DNA of 64,000 nt from Epiperipatus broadwayi (taxonomy: Eukaryota; Onychophora; Udeonychophora; Euonychophora; Peripatidae), in contig JAQFVV010000144.1 of NCBI GenBank assembly GCA_028023455.1, positions 746,001-810,000 on the forward strand, given 5' to 3'. Below, in pieces: positions 36,851 to 48,124 of the stretch (position 1 is its first letter; each line of letters opens with the position of its first letter). Made by a program: the position numbers and the translations under genes. A model generated the notes under the pieces. The model saw nothing but the letters and a program-made list of their open reading frames with translations, was not told the DNA's origin and made no database searches.

Positions 36851-38040
36851 ATTTTTAAACCTATTTTTGATTTGATCTGATAATTTTTATAATACTTCCT
36901 GAATAGCTCTGAAACATTACTTATGAGTTCAAATACATCTAAAAAATCCAATAATCACCATTTATTTTTTCTCCTTTGCTTCCCACAATTCATAAAATGT
37001 TTTCTGTAAAGCTTCTATAAAAAATGTGAGATCTGAACACTTTGCTGTATCTTCATACCATTGTTAAATCAATTTTCTTAATGTCACCTTGTAGTCTAGT
37101 TACTGTTATTAGATTTTGATAAATATTCTTTAGAAATTTGGCAGTAACTGTTAATAGAATATATAATTTTATCGTTTTTCATGTGTTCTCCTTTTTCATA
37201 AGTATGCTGTCATCGTCTTCATGAATATGATCATTCTAACTTCAGAAATAAAAAAAAAATAAAAAAGTTTGAAAATGAATTTTGCAATGATTATGCAAAT
37301 TATATGAAAACTAATATATTTATATCTCATGTTGCGAAATATAATGCTATTGTTTTGTTTAATTGCATAGTAAATTTTACTTTTTACAAGATTTTTAGCG
37401 CTTCATCGCACTTCATCGTCATCCTTATCTTCTAAGTAAAAACAGTATTGCACATAACTTTTTACATTGGTTTTGAGTTAATCTTCATAATACCAAATGG
37501 AGTCTATTTCTCCTGTGAAAATCATGTTCAAGTTTAATATAAAATATATTTTTAGGACATCCATTATTGTCTTTTTTCCTTCATATACCTCATTCAATGG
37601 ATATGTGGTTTTCCACCAAAAAGAAAAAAATGTCAATTTGCCTTATGATCTTGCTATTATATATTTGAAATCTTTGGGAATATTTTTAATTTTTTTTATT
37701 GACTTTATGTTTCATTATAGGGAATCTATGTATCAATTCCAGAAATAAGTTTGCAAAATAACATCCCTACTTGTAACTTAATTGCTGATTAAATAATCGT
37801 TTAACTTTTTAAATGCTGTATTAATATGTTGCAATCTGTAAAAGTTTTGCCTCAATTTTTAAGTTCAGTGTCTATTTAAAAAAGTTACTTAGATATTAAA
37901 AAATATATATATTATAACCATAGCAAATTATTTTTATGTTGACAGTTACATAAGTTATTAATATTTTTATTATTATTATCATTAGATGATAATGAACATT
38001 AATTACTAAATCAAAGTCTTTGTAAATTCCATTCAAAATA
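36851..38040. other. AT-rich region, possibly old LINE sequence
   Basis: The minus strand may hold remnants linking the two LINE pieces on either side, but no conserved motif could be read with confidence. The 83-codon frame at 37,497-37,748 has no recognisable family features. Confidence 0.3.
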
Positions 38041-39010
38041 TTAAGAATTTCTATAGATTAACCTTTTGAATTGACAAGAACAATACAATCACTGGCATAT
38101 TGTAAATGTATAAGCTAAAAAGATGAAATTCTTTTTAAAATTGTTTTAAATTAATAATGTCTGATCAAACTTTTGCTTCATGAAACTTCTTACAAACTAT
38201 CACAAAGACAACTGTTATAAAAATATTAAACACGATTGGAGATTGGTGCATATCCTTGTTTAACACCACTTTATTATTTTAAATGCTTCTCACATTTTCC
38301 ATCGTCACAAGTAATGTTTTCTCATTCCATCATATGGAAGTTGTATAGTATCAATACATTTGGCTATACAATCAACTAATTTCAAATTTTGCATAAATCT
38401 GTTTGATTAATTGAATCAAATGCTTTGATCATATATAAAAGCAATACATAAATAACACATTTGCTCTTGACACTTACTTTGCATTTGTCTTGCAATATAA
38501 TGCTTTTTGATTTTTATTTGATTTTTTAAAACCATACCAAGTTTCTAGTATTCATTTATGACTGATTCAGTGAAATCATTGAAAATACTTTTGCTATAGT
38601 GGATTATAAATGATTTTTCATGATAAATAATTATTACAGTTTTTTTTATTCTATTTCTTTTTCTTAATTTGGAACAGTAGAAGTTTCCTTAAAGATCAGG
38701 TGGCACAATTTTCTGATCATTTTATAATCATAAAAAGTGTTAGTGGTTTTGAATTTAACATGTCATTACCATATATTTAAATTTTTTTCAGATTTTTCAT
38801 CAGGATTATTATCCTTTTAATTTTTAAAACATCAAAAGCTGTTTTAATTGCATTGAAATGAATATTTTTGTCCAAACACGAATGAGTAAGTAGAATGAAT
38901 ACATCAATAAAAGTCATTATTTTAATTCTTGTACCATTATCTAAAAGATGATCCCAAAAAATTCTCTTCAGTTGTTGAACTATCATCATTATCACAGAAA
39001 AGAATGCCAC
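38041..39010 (-). pseudogene. Decayed LINE reverse transcriptase
   Basis: Minus-strand translation from about 39,010 gives a pre-RT linker (LDKNIHFNAIKTAFDVLKIK), then near 38,560-38,400 NEYQKLGMVLKNQ, IARQMQSKCQEQMC and AFI, followed by SI*FN. This is the 'RQMQEKC.E....L...FIDLTKAFDS.N' block. After LPYDGMRKH it reads VVLNKDMHQSPIVFNIFITVVFVIVCKKFHE, the 'GVKQGC.LAP.LF...F..V' block, at 38,265-38,160. The catalytic region (LFSLYIYNMPVIVL) near 38,120-38,080 has lost its two aspartates. FLIF*MEFTKTL follows. It is a dead copy of an LINE type distinct from those at 17.7 and 32.3 kb. Confidence 0.7.
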
Positions 39011-39114
39011 TCATAAATTTAATGTAAATACGATATTTGTTTAGATTCCTATTGAAGGATAACATTTTTAATAATTTATTTGATCAATTTCAATAAAATA
39101 TATTTGTTCTGAGA

Positions 39115-39190
39115 GAGACGATGTTGAGAGAAAAGTGAAGGAAGCCTATCTGATAGCCAATAACAACAGCACCATCAACAAAATGGGATA
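39115..39190 (+). pseudogene. Short PLE C-terminal fragment
   Basis: The frame at 39,126-39,188 encodes ERKVKEAYLIANNNSTINKMG, which aligns with KRKVKDSYYIANDLSAIN of the GIY-YIG fragment at 1.2 kb and with the general PLE pattern R.(I/V)KEA..I......IN. Only the tail survives, and no YYGE motif is visible upstream. Confidence 0.6.
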
Positions 39191-39450
39191 AATATTGCCC
39201 CAAAAGCCCTTAGCTATAAAGAATTGTTTAATTAATTAAAGGAAGCTTTACCGGTTTATATATATTTAACATATTTATATTTATTATTTAATAATACAAA
39301 GTGTTAAAAGTGGTTAGAACCAATCCGTACCTTGTATGAGTATGGTGTAATGGTAAAGTTTTAAAATTTTAACCCAGGCAGAGAGATTCAGATGTTTGAT
39401 ACCTCTAGCTTATCTGATGAACAAAGGATATTCAAGAAGTGCATGTATAG

Positions 39451-39475
39451 TGAGAGAGAGAGAGAGAGCGAGAGG
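39451..39475 (+). repeat. (GA)n microsatellite
   Basis: An uninterrupted GA run followed by GCGAGAG. The 70-codon minus-strand frame across it (poly Leu-Ser) is an artefact of this repeat. Confidence 0.9.
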
Positions 39476-39720
39476 TTTGAGTTTTTGTGTTGGTGGATAG
39501 TTGTGATGTGGCAGAATTTGAGATAAGGGAACCACTGATAAAAATTTAAAAAACCCCCCCGAGAAATCTGTCTAATTATACGTTGGACTATTTTCATCAT
39601 TTAACATTGAATATTGAATGTCTTATTTAAACTTTCTAATTCCATTCAACTATTAGTAATAGCACACAAATTAGTATATAATATTTTCAAGTAGTATTAT
39701 GCACCACTTTTAAGTATTAT

Positions 39721-39805
39721 TGACTTGACCACTAAAAGTACTTGCATGGGAATTAAACCTGGACTTTTAGATTTTTGAATTTTCTAGTTAACACTCTAAC
39801 AAATG
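39721..39805 (-). repeat. tRNA-related SINE remnant
   Basis: The minus strand reads ttgttagagtg (A-box-like, near 39,800) and, about 40 bases on, ggtttaattccc (B-box-like, 39,748-39,759). The spacing and both boxes fit a tRNA-derived promoter. The downstream body is not recognised and no target duplication was found. Confidence 0.5.
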
Positions 39806-40439
39806 ATGTATATCGATCTTTCTAATTTCTTCACTTTTTTCCTGACATTATATATTGTCATATTAAATTTACATATGGGATTATTTGCCATTGTCATAGA
39901 GAAGCTTTTTTGAATTTTTTTTTTATATTTTTTCATCTATATTCAATTTTTTTCTATTTTCACAACATATGTTTATTGGTATATACATGGTCTGATAATT
40001 TGGTCACATCTGTTTTTTCTTTTGTAATCAATAGTATGTGCTTTTTCAATCTCTTTTCAATTGGATGATTGGTCTCATTAATATCCCACATTTACATGGT
40101 ATTTCCATAAATGCAGTTTTTGTTTTTCAGCTTTTAAAGTTAGGATTTGTATATATTAGAATTCCTCATAGTTTGATATGCTTTGGAAAGCTGTTCTTAG
40201 ATTATATTGATTACATATTTTCTTGAAATTTGTTTCATTTCTGGTTTGTATGGATGCATTATAGAACTAATAATCTTCAGAAAATACTAGGTATACATTA
40301 TGGACCCAATATTGTTAAAGTATAGACTTTATGGAAAAATTTATGTCTAAAACTGGCCAAAGTAGAAAATCAATCAATTTTCTTATGTAAATGTAAATCT
40401 TAAGGGATCATTCCTAAGAATTTTTTAATTAAAATCTTC

Positions 40440-42227
40440 ACCTCCCAGAAAGCTGTGAAAATTAGTCAGAGAGCAAATGAAGCTCTGTTAAGAGAAGGAA
40501 TATGCTCAAAGATTTTCCAAATTTCAAGCCTTGCATTTCATTGATAATATAGAATGTTTTCTACAAAGTAAATTTAGTGATGAAATCAAGAGTTTCTCAA
40601 GAGTAAGATCATGTTATAAGTTACCTGGAAAAATGAAAGAATGTCAAAAGAAAAAACTTATAAATGTACATAGGCATATCAAAAATCATACCATACCAAG
40701 TGATCCACCAGCTTCATCAGTCAAAAAATTTTTTGTTTCTAAACATCTAACAGATGCTGAACTTTCTGTTTTGAAAAAAAGATTAAACTTTGCCATCACA
40801 TATCCCTTTATTAGATATATTGGTAGCCACTGAGAAAGTCATTCAAAAATTACCTCAGAAGAAGCAATAGAATTATGCTGGAAAATAAAAAAAATACTTG
40901 AGAGTTATCAAAAATTGAAATCAAACATTTCTTATGATAAGAAGAAATTGAGTAAATCTCTCAAACTAGACAAATCTATAATCATTTTTCCTACTGACTA
41001 AGGCAATATGACAGTTGTAATGGGTGTAACTGATCGTGAATGCAAAATACAAGAACTTCTAACTGCAGGCCATTACAAAAAAGTGACAAAAAGTCTGATA
41101 TCAAGTACAGAAACAAGATTATGAGCAATCATTAAGACTTATTGTTTTAGAAATTCACTTTACCAAAACTTGTCAAGATTTCTTCTCAAAGTTCATAGTT
41201 CTTTGACATACAAGACACAATCCATTGTCAGGGATTCTAAGCACATTGTAGAATTAATTAAGAACATGAAAAGTGAAGGAACTAATATATTGGTAAGCTT
41301 TAATTTTAAAAGTTTATTTATAAATGTACCATGTGACGAAGCATTATCTTTGTAAGGTAAACATTAAATGATAATAACAATTTACAAAACAGATATTCCT
41401 GTTGTTTGTTAGTCTATTGGAACTATTAACATTCTATATAACAAAACATACTTTTAATACAACACTGAATTCTTCAAACAAAATCAAGGAATGGCTGTAG
41501 GTCATTATTGTTATCCTGATGAACATATTTACATGAAAGAACTTGGAAGTCGCAGTCATAAATACTATTCCACATCCACCTGAAGTTGACTTGGCTGTGT
41601 TGATGATATATTTGTTGAATTACCACATGTTGAAGGACTATTATAAACATTCTGGCACATAACAGTAACATATCCACTTCAGTTAAATTCACAATAGAAT
41701 TAGAACAAGAACAAAAATTGTCATTCTTTGATGTTCTTGCGACAAGACTCCCTCATGGTAAAATCAAAATTACAATTTACAGAACCTCCCTCCTGCTTCC
41801 ACACAACAAAGCACTAACAGACCCAACTTGTAACTCAGTTTTCACCCAGCATCTTATCTGAGCAGGGCATGATTGTGAACCGATTAACCCTTTGGTTGTT
41901 TGCAGAGAACACCATAACTTGAAAAGTCACAGAGACTCACTTTATTGCTAGGCACAATCACACCATCAACAGAAAAGACACATGCTACAATATATCCAAT
42001 AAATGGAATACATAAACCCATTTGCATAAGTTTGCACTACTAGTTTTGTTAGTTACGATATGGCTATGCTCAGCCACTTTTGCATTGTTGTTTTAATATA
42101 TAAAGAAGTTTTAGAAAGGCAGCTTTGAGTGTTTATGCGTCTTTAGTGCAAACCATACTTATATAAAAAATATTTAGCATATATACCCAATAACACCCAG
42201 AAACACAATACATAGAATTATTCTATC
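40440..42227 (+). pseudogene. Penelope-like element, N-terminus and reverse transcriptase
   Basis: A long but stop-ridden PLE. The first clean frame (40,531-40,833) has the N-terminal region with FFVSKHLTDAELSVLKKRLNF. Downstream are FPTD*GN (usual form AD.GN) near 40,990, then LLTAGHYKKVT. ILVSFNFKSLFINVPCDEAL at 41,289-41,348 is the first RT motif, in which the first catalytic Asp of SFD is now Asn. NQGMAVG and EHIYMKELGS follow near 41,480-41,550, then CVDDIFVELPH with the VDD catalytic pair at 41,599-41,607 (Tyr replaced by Cys). FTIELEQEQKLSFFDVLATRLPHGKI-type sequence lies near 41,690-41,770. Reading stops at a palindromic insertion and continues at 43.9 kb with the GIY-YIG domain. Confidence 0.85.
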
Positions 42228-42240
42228 ACTATGGAGCAGA

Positions 42241-43908
42241 ACTACTAAACATCACATGATCACCATTTCTTATGCTTCCTCATAACTGTTATTAAAACAG
42301 TGCAAGCCAGAGTAATCAATGGATGCCGGAAGACTTTGTTCATAAAATTCCTATCAAGTGCCTACTCATCGAATAACCCCAGACTAGTTTCTAGTTTTTG
42401 GCTTTTGTTAATGAGGAGCCTTGGATCTGAGAGAACTTCACCTAGATCTTAGGATCTAATGCAACCCTCCAGCAGCCACCTTTTATCTCTACTTAACTAC
42501 AAAACTATAAGAATAAAATTGAAAACAATCGTATTTTCAATCTAACCTCATTAGTTTATATAGTCATATAGGTCTGAACTCAGTTAGTACCCATACATTT
42601 TGATGTCTGGTTTTTTATTAACCATAGCCACCAATATCCTATTAGGCAGGATTGGTATTAAACCACTAAACATCACATGATCACTATTTCTTATGTTTGT
42701 TCATAACTGTTATTAAAACAGGCAAAACTCTCCATACAATAGTGTTACTCAGTCCAAGCCAGAGTAATCAATGGATGCCAGAAGGCTTGTGCATAAAATC
42801 CCTATCTAGTGCCTACTCATCAAATATCCCCAGACTAGTTTTTAGCTTTTAGCTTTCATTAGTGAAGAGCCTTGGATCTAAGATCACTGCACGTAGATCT
42901 TAGGATCTAATGCAACCCTCCAGCAGCCACCTTTTATCCCTACTTAATTACAAAACTATGAGAATAAGATTGGAAAACAATAATATTTTCAATCTAAGCT
43001 CATTAGCTTATATAGTCATATAGATCTGAACTCACCTTTTATTTCTACTTAACTACAAAACTATGAGAATAAAATTGAAAACACAATAATATTTTCAAGC
43101 TAAGCTTATATCTATATATACGACATATTTTGCGGGTACATCCGTGTTAAAATTTTTTTAAATATTAATATATATATATATATATCGGTTCAGACCTGTA
43201 TGATTATATAAGCTAATGAGCTTAGATTGAAAATATTATGTTTTTAATTTTATTCTCATAGTTTTGTAGTTAAATAGAGATAAAAGGTGGCTGCTGGAGA
43301 GTTGTATTAGACCCTAAGATCTAGTTGTAATGCTCTCAGATCCAAGGCTCTTCACTGTCAAAAGCCAAAATCTAGAAACTAGTCTGAGGATATTGGATGA
43401 GTAGGCACTAGACAGGGATTTTATGCACAAGCCTTCTGGCATCCATTGATTACTCTGGCTTGCACTGAATGGCAGTTTTGCCTGTTTTAATAACAGTTAT
43501 GAGCAAGCATAAGAAATGGTGATCATGTGATGTTTAGTGGTTTAATACCAATCCTACCTAATAGGATTTTGGTGACTTTGATTATTAAAGAACCAAAGAC
43601 ACCAAAATGTATGGGTACTGAACTGAGTTTAGACCTATATGACTATATAAGCTAATGAGCTTAGATTGAAAATATTGTTGTGTGATCCAATTTTATTCTT
43701 ATAGTTTTGTAATTGCTGGAGGGTTACCTTAGATCCTAAGATCTAGGTGCTGGTGCTCTCAGATCCAAGGTTCTTCACTGACGAAAGTCAAAAACTAGAA
43801 ACTAGTCAGGGGGTATTTGATGAGTTTATGCACAAGCCTTCTGGCATTCATTGATTACTCTGGGTTGTATTGAGTGACACTACTGTATGGAAAGTTTTGC
43901 CTGTTTTA
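42241..43908. mobile_element. Four-unit palindromic retrozyme insertion (RZ-1, copy B)
   Basis: A 1,668-bp insertion is bounded by the exact 13-bp duplication actatggagcaga (42,228-42,240 and 43,909-43,921) and splits a PLE. It holds two tandem antisense units (from about 42,246 and 42,665), a short AT spacer with a (TA)n run near 43,100-43,184, and two tandem sense units (about 43,185-43,560 and 43,561-43,908). Equivalent hammerhead cleavage positions lie near 42,381, 42,832, 43,384 and 43,807, so units are about 420-450 bp. Only the last unit keeps the full core; the others read, in sense, TTAACAA, CTAATGA and CTGTCAA at the first core block. There is no coding capacity. Tandem units joined at hammerhead sites are the hallmark of retrozymes copied from circular or concatemeric RNA. 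Confidence 0.85.
43763..43819 (+). ncRNA. Hammerhead ribozyme in retrozyme unit, core intact
   Basis: CTGACGA is at 43,778-43,784. Stem II is AGT/ACT closing CAAAA. GAAA is at 43,798-43,801 and the minimal stem III ends in GTC, with predicted cleavage after 43,807. The outer stem I helix is ATCCAA (43,763-43,768) with TTTGAT, one mismatch. The base pair next to the cleavage site is A-A here where copy A has A-U, and stem II again starts with an A-A mismatch. The core is complete but the helices are weaker than in the 19.6-kb copy, so activity is doubtful. Confidence 0.65.
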
Positions 43909-43921
43909 ACTATGGAGCAGA

Positions 43922-44440
43922 GTAATAGAAGTTTATTCATGAACTACTGATTTGGAAAAAAAATAGATTTACATATCGAGCAGCTGTCATTAAGAAAACC
44001 TTAAGTAAACAACAAAAAGAAATATCTAAAGACAAAAAACAATTATTGGTATTGTAGGGTATCAATACATATCAGGAATGGTAGACAAACTATAAAAAAT
44101 CTTCAATCAATATACATCAGAAAAGCTTTCCAAAATCATACCACAGTACCAGAAATTGTAATGTCTACCAAACAAATTTGAAATACTGTACTGAAAATCA
44201 AAACTACATCTATGGAATACTATGTGAATGTGGATGTATATTGATGAGATTAATTGCCTGTTTAAATGATATTGAAAGAGCATAAACTGATGATTAGAAA
44301 AGAGAAAACAGATGCGTCCAAAGTAGTAGATCATGTACATATCTGATTGGGGAAAATAGTGGATAGAAAAGAAAAAATTCAAAGAAGCTGACAATAGCAA
44401 ATAATTCCATAAGTACTTAATGTGATAATACATAATATCT
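43922..44440 (+). pseudogene. Penelope-like element, GIY-YIG end of the split copy
   Basis: After the palindromic insertion the PLE resumes. Near 44,055-44,100 the frame gives YQYISGMVDKL*KIFNQY, matching the 'PYI.G.S..I.RI' block before GIY-YIG. Near 44,190-44,280 IYGILCECGCILMRLIACLNDIERA parallels the family pattern IY.I.CECG..YIGETGR.L..RI.EH, with the GET motif destroyed. KVVDHVH follows near 44,320. Stops are frequent. Together with 40.4-42.2 kb this gives a PLE of about 2.5 kb of coding span once the insertion is set aside. Confidence 0.75.
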
Positions 44441-44589
44441 GGAAGCCACTAAACTTGTTGTTACAAAAAAAGAGGAAAAATAAGGAAGACCTTCATAAAT
44501 AAGTATTATAAAATATCTATTTACTGTGTATTTTAATCAGAAAAGCTCAATTTGTTAACACATTATCTTAAAATTTTTCAGTATTCGAT

Positions 44590-44775
44590 AATCTAAGTCT
44601 GGTCATGCCAGCAACACCTGAAGAGAGGAAAATAATACCTCTCAAAACCTTATATATTAATCACTCTGCTATTGTTAAAAGTTGAATGTAATTGGAATGT
44701 TGAAATATGTTTAAAATTTTTCTAAAGGACATTCAACATTTAATGTTAGATGATGGAAATAGACCAACCTATAAT
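44590..44775 (+). repeat. PLE 3' tail with hammerhead-like stem-loop
   Basis: This sequence is homologous to 11,335-11,510. It has CTGAAGA (44,618-44,624), a strong hairpin using gagagg and cctctc around aaaataata, and AAAAC at 44,644-44,648 where GAAAC is expected. CTGANGA, hairpin, GAAAC is a hammerhead-like order, though here the hairpin arms overlap the core and the G is lost. It is best described as a conserved PLE tail hairpin, possibly a ribozyme relic. Confidence 0.55.
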
Positions 44776-46143
44776 TATTACCCAAATGCCACCATCGCAG
44801 ATCTTCATCCAAACAAAGGATCTACAGTGTCTATAATTAATGAATGACTATCTTTTTTTTTGCAGTTTTAATTAATAATTTTCAAGCCATCTTGTCAATT
44901 GTTGATTTTCTAGCTTTAAAATTCTATATTGCTTACAAAATCCTATATACAATTTGTTATTTTGCCAAGCAGAAATTTTTTTTTTTTCAAATTAAATCTC
45001 AATAGAATCATTGTTAAGAGTCAGTCAATATTATTCTTTTTTATGAACACATTAAAGAATTCAATATTTCAGTAATGAATAATTTGAATATTCATTCAAC
45101 TTAAGAGATTTTGATATCTACTAGCAGTTAAAAAGTATTTGCTTATAAAGAATGAACATATATATATATATATTATCAATGTGTTACAACAGTTCTTATT
45201 TTAATCTTGAAAATTTACTAGTCTATGATCTATCCAACAATTAGCATTTTAAAGTACTTGTGTGATATTAATTTCTTTTGCCTATCAAAACCATTTTAAT
45301 TACATTCTTTTATTATTTAAAATCAGAAATACTTTAGATAATCATTTTCAGGCTGTTGAAATGGAAAAAAAAGTTATAAAAATATATTGCCTATATATGT
45401 CAGCACCTTTTAACATAAAATTGATGTGATTTTTATCTTACTTATAAGTGATGTTGGTTGAAAGATATCTTAAGTTTTTTTATATGCTGATTTCAATCTC
45501 TTGCAAATACACAAATTTGCTTATGAATTAAGTAATATTTATTAACCGAGTTAAATTTTGCATAGATTGAAGACAATTATCTAGACTACCACGGATATAT
45601 TTATATATACATTTGTGTGTATTTCCATTTGTTTTTAATCTTTTTCAATTTTCAAATTCCTTTTGACATTTTAATTAAGTTATAAATCAATTCATTGATT
45701 AATAATATTTAACTTGCTTTTTTTTTTTTTTTTAATTTATCATAGCTAAGGCAAAAAAAAAAAAAATTATTAACTTTAAAGGTAATATATTATTTATTTG
45801 AAATAATCTGTGTATGTCATTTAGATATTTGCTATTAATAATTACCAGGTTTTTTTTGGGAGGGGGGGGTAAATTAAATAATACTTTAAATATCTTTTAC
45901 AAAATATAGAAATATTCCATTACTTTTTTAGATTTTCTTATATATATATTTTATACAAACAAGTAATTTTTTGTGTAAGAATGCTTTGATAGGTACTAAT
46001 ATTATTTATCATTTTACTAAAAAAAAAAAAAAATGAAATATGTTATTTAATTTGAAGTATGAATCTTGTTAAAATTATAAATATGAAGTACAGCACAGAC
46101 TCCAATGAGTTGCTGCTTTTAACAAGTTAAACAATTGAGTTTT
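44776..46143. other. AT-rich non-coding region with homopolymers
   Basis: No gene or RNA was recognised. It holds T runs near 45,719-45,734, an A run near 45,753-45,765, a G run near 45,861-45,870, an A run near 46,021-46,033 and a (TA)n tract near 45,158-45,172. Confidence 0.45.
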
Positions 46144-46156
46144 TCATTCCAGTAAT

Positions 46157-46401
46157 TAATACATTGTGCAGACTTAAACCTGCATTTATATATGTAATAT
46201 ATGCGGGATTCGAACTCAGACTTTCCCATGACCCACTACTCTCAGTGCCATCTCATATTGCTGACCCACCTGCTCACACATATGTTGAAAAGATAAATAA
46301 TCCCCAATATACGTATTTCATGCTAAACCAGCAATCATCAGTTGGTCAGCAATATGAGATGGCACTGCGAGTAGTGGGTCGTGTGAAAGTCTGAGTTCGA
46401 A
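46157..46401 (-). mobile_element. Palindromic hammerhead repeat RZ-2
   Basis: A 245-bp insertion is flanked by the exact 13-bp duplication tcattccagtaat (46,144-46,156 and 46,402-46,414). The left block, antisense of a segment with a B-box-like gagttcgaatc, is mirrored by the right block: 'gatggcactgcgagtagtgg' and 'tcgtgtgaaagtctgagttc' pair with the left 'gactttcccatgacccacta' and 'ctctcagtgccatct'. The unique body lies between. The body, shared with 23,391-23,558, carries an intact hammerhead core on the minus strand. The 76-codon plus-strand frame here is an artefact. Its sequence is unrelated to RZ-1, so it is a separate family with the same architecture. Confidence 0.75.
46304..46345 (-). 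ncRNA. Second-family hammerhead ribozyme, core intact
   Basis: On the minus strand CCAA precedes CTGATGA (46,341-46,335), followed by stem II TGCT/AGCA closing GGTTT, then GAAA (46,319-46,316), a short stem III (AT...AT around ACGT), and TTGG (46,307-46,304) pairing with CCAA as stem I. The cleavage triplet would be ATA. As in RZ-1, the base of stem II is a mismatch (T-T) instead of G-C, and stem III is minimal. Stem I is only 4 bp. The core is complete; activity is uncertain. Confidence 0.65.
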
Positions 46402-46414
46402 TCATTCCAGTAAT

Positions 46415-48124
46415 GTAATTTCTAGTGCTAAATTAGTTGTGTATAAAGTTTGTATGTTACTTAATAATATTCAGATATGGTTGGTGTAAATGTTATAAAA
46501 GATCAATATTTTAAATCTAATATTTTTGATTCTCCAACTTTTATAGATAAATTTAGTGAACATATAATAACAATTCAATAATATATCTTATGCTTTATTA
46601 TGCATATATATATATACACACACATGGCAAAAAAACTTAAAAAGGTATTAAATATGAATTGTTGATTATTATTGATATTGGGATTGTCTAAATGTTGACT
46701 AGTTTTTAATGATTATTTATAAACCCATTTAACCTTGAGTATTATTACACTTATTATTTAAGTAATACTTTGAATGCAATTTGAAATTTATATTTGCAAT
46801 TTGTAATATTATAATTGACTATTTATTATTATGCATTCAGAATAGGTTTTATTTTCCTGTTTAAAGAGATTTATTTAAACTTTTTTGTATCAATATTTTC
46901 AATCTCTATGGTCAAGTTTCAGTCTTTAGTGTCTATATAAGTGTATTAGTCCACTAATAAGAATAAGATTCTACCTTATTATTAAAAAGAGGTTGTCTTG
47001 ACAACTGTTTGGAAATTGTTGATTGTTATTGATATTGGGATTGTCTAAGTGTTGACACGTTTTTAATGACTAAATATAAAGAATATATAACCTAAATTTA
47101 TTATTTATTAGACATGCATTTTAAATATGTTGTGTATATTAAATTTATATATTATATATATATAGAAACTCTATAGTAATCATAAACAAAAATTTACTGT
47201 TTTTTGTTTGTTCAGTATTTAGATGTAATATTAATATAATATAATGCCAGTGTTGGAACTATTAATTTTAACATCCATTATAGACATTTGCAATAGATTT
47301 TATATTTAAATATTTATTTTTTATATTGGTATAATATCTTTATAGTAATCAAACAAATAAACATTTGCAGATAATTTTTTATTTTATTTTTGTAAAATGC
47401 ATGTCAGTTTTTTCTCTTACTTATATCTGATAATGTTCTAAGATTTAGTAGTTAAAAACATTTTTTTTTTGATAGTAAGATCAATTACATGAAGTTTTAG
47501 TTGGGAATTTCTAGGGAAAAAAATGAATATCATGAATTAAGTAGAGCAGTTGTCAAACTAAGAAAGGCAAAATAGAAACATCCTATGGTAATTAAATATT
47601 AATTTACATACTTTTACTGAACTAGTCTCTTTTTTTTTACTTTTATTTTAAATTATATATATTAACTTTATTTATTTTTTAAATGCATATGGATGCAAGA
47701 TTAATTTAAAATCTCAGGTCTCGATTCTTTCTGTAAGTATAAAATCTGGTAGTCATGAAAATTTGAAGCCACATTGCCCCATCTGATTTTTCCTAGATTA
47801 AAAGTTTGTAGAATAATTATATGCAACCTATATATATATATTACTCTTTTTTTTTTTTTTTTATTAAAATCTTATTTAGTGTCATTTATTTTAATAATGG
47901 AAATGGAACTTTAAATGGAACTATCAAGGAAAAACAATTTACCCAAACGTGTTAGCATTCCATACTAGGGACTATTATTTATATTGTTTATATTTATTTA
48001 ATATTTCAATTTGAAATAATTGTTTGAAACATAGATAAAAATATTTTATATTGAAACATTCTGATTATGTGTTTAATAGATACAAAAGGTATCAGTGCAA
48101 ACGAAGCACCAAAATTTATTAGCA
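46415..48124. other. AT-rich non-coding region
   Basis: No gene or RNA was recognised. A block near 46,665-46,710 ('gttgattattattgatattg', 'ggattgtctaaatgttgac') recurs near 47,020-47,060, a direct repeat about 360 bp apart. A (TA)(CA) microsatellite lies near 46,604-46,624. Confidence 0.45.

Noticed and set aside
39343-39415. tRNA-like element with tggtgtaatggta
   Set aside because: The A-box-like motif is present but the candidate B box is poor and no tail or target duplication was found.
46164-46394. 76-codon ORF across the RZ-2 palindrome
   Set aside because: It lies inside an inverted-repeat insertion and encodes nothing recognisable.
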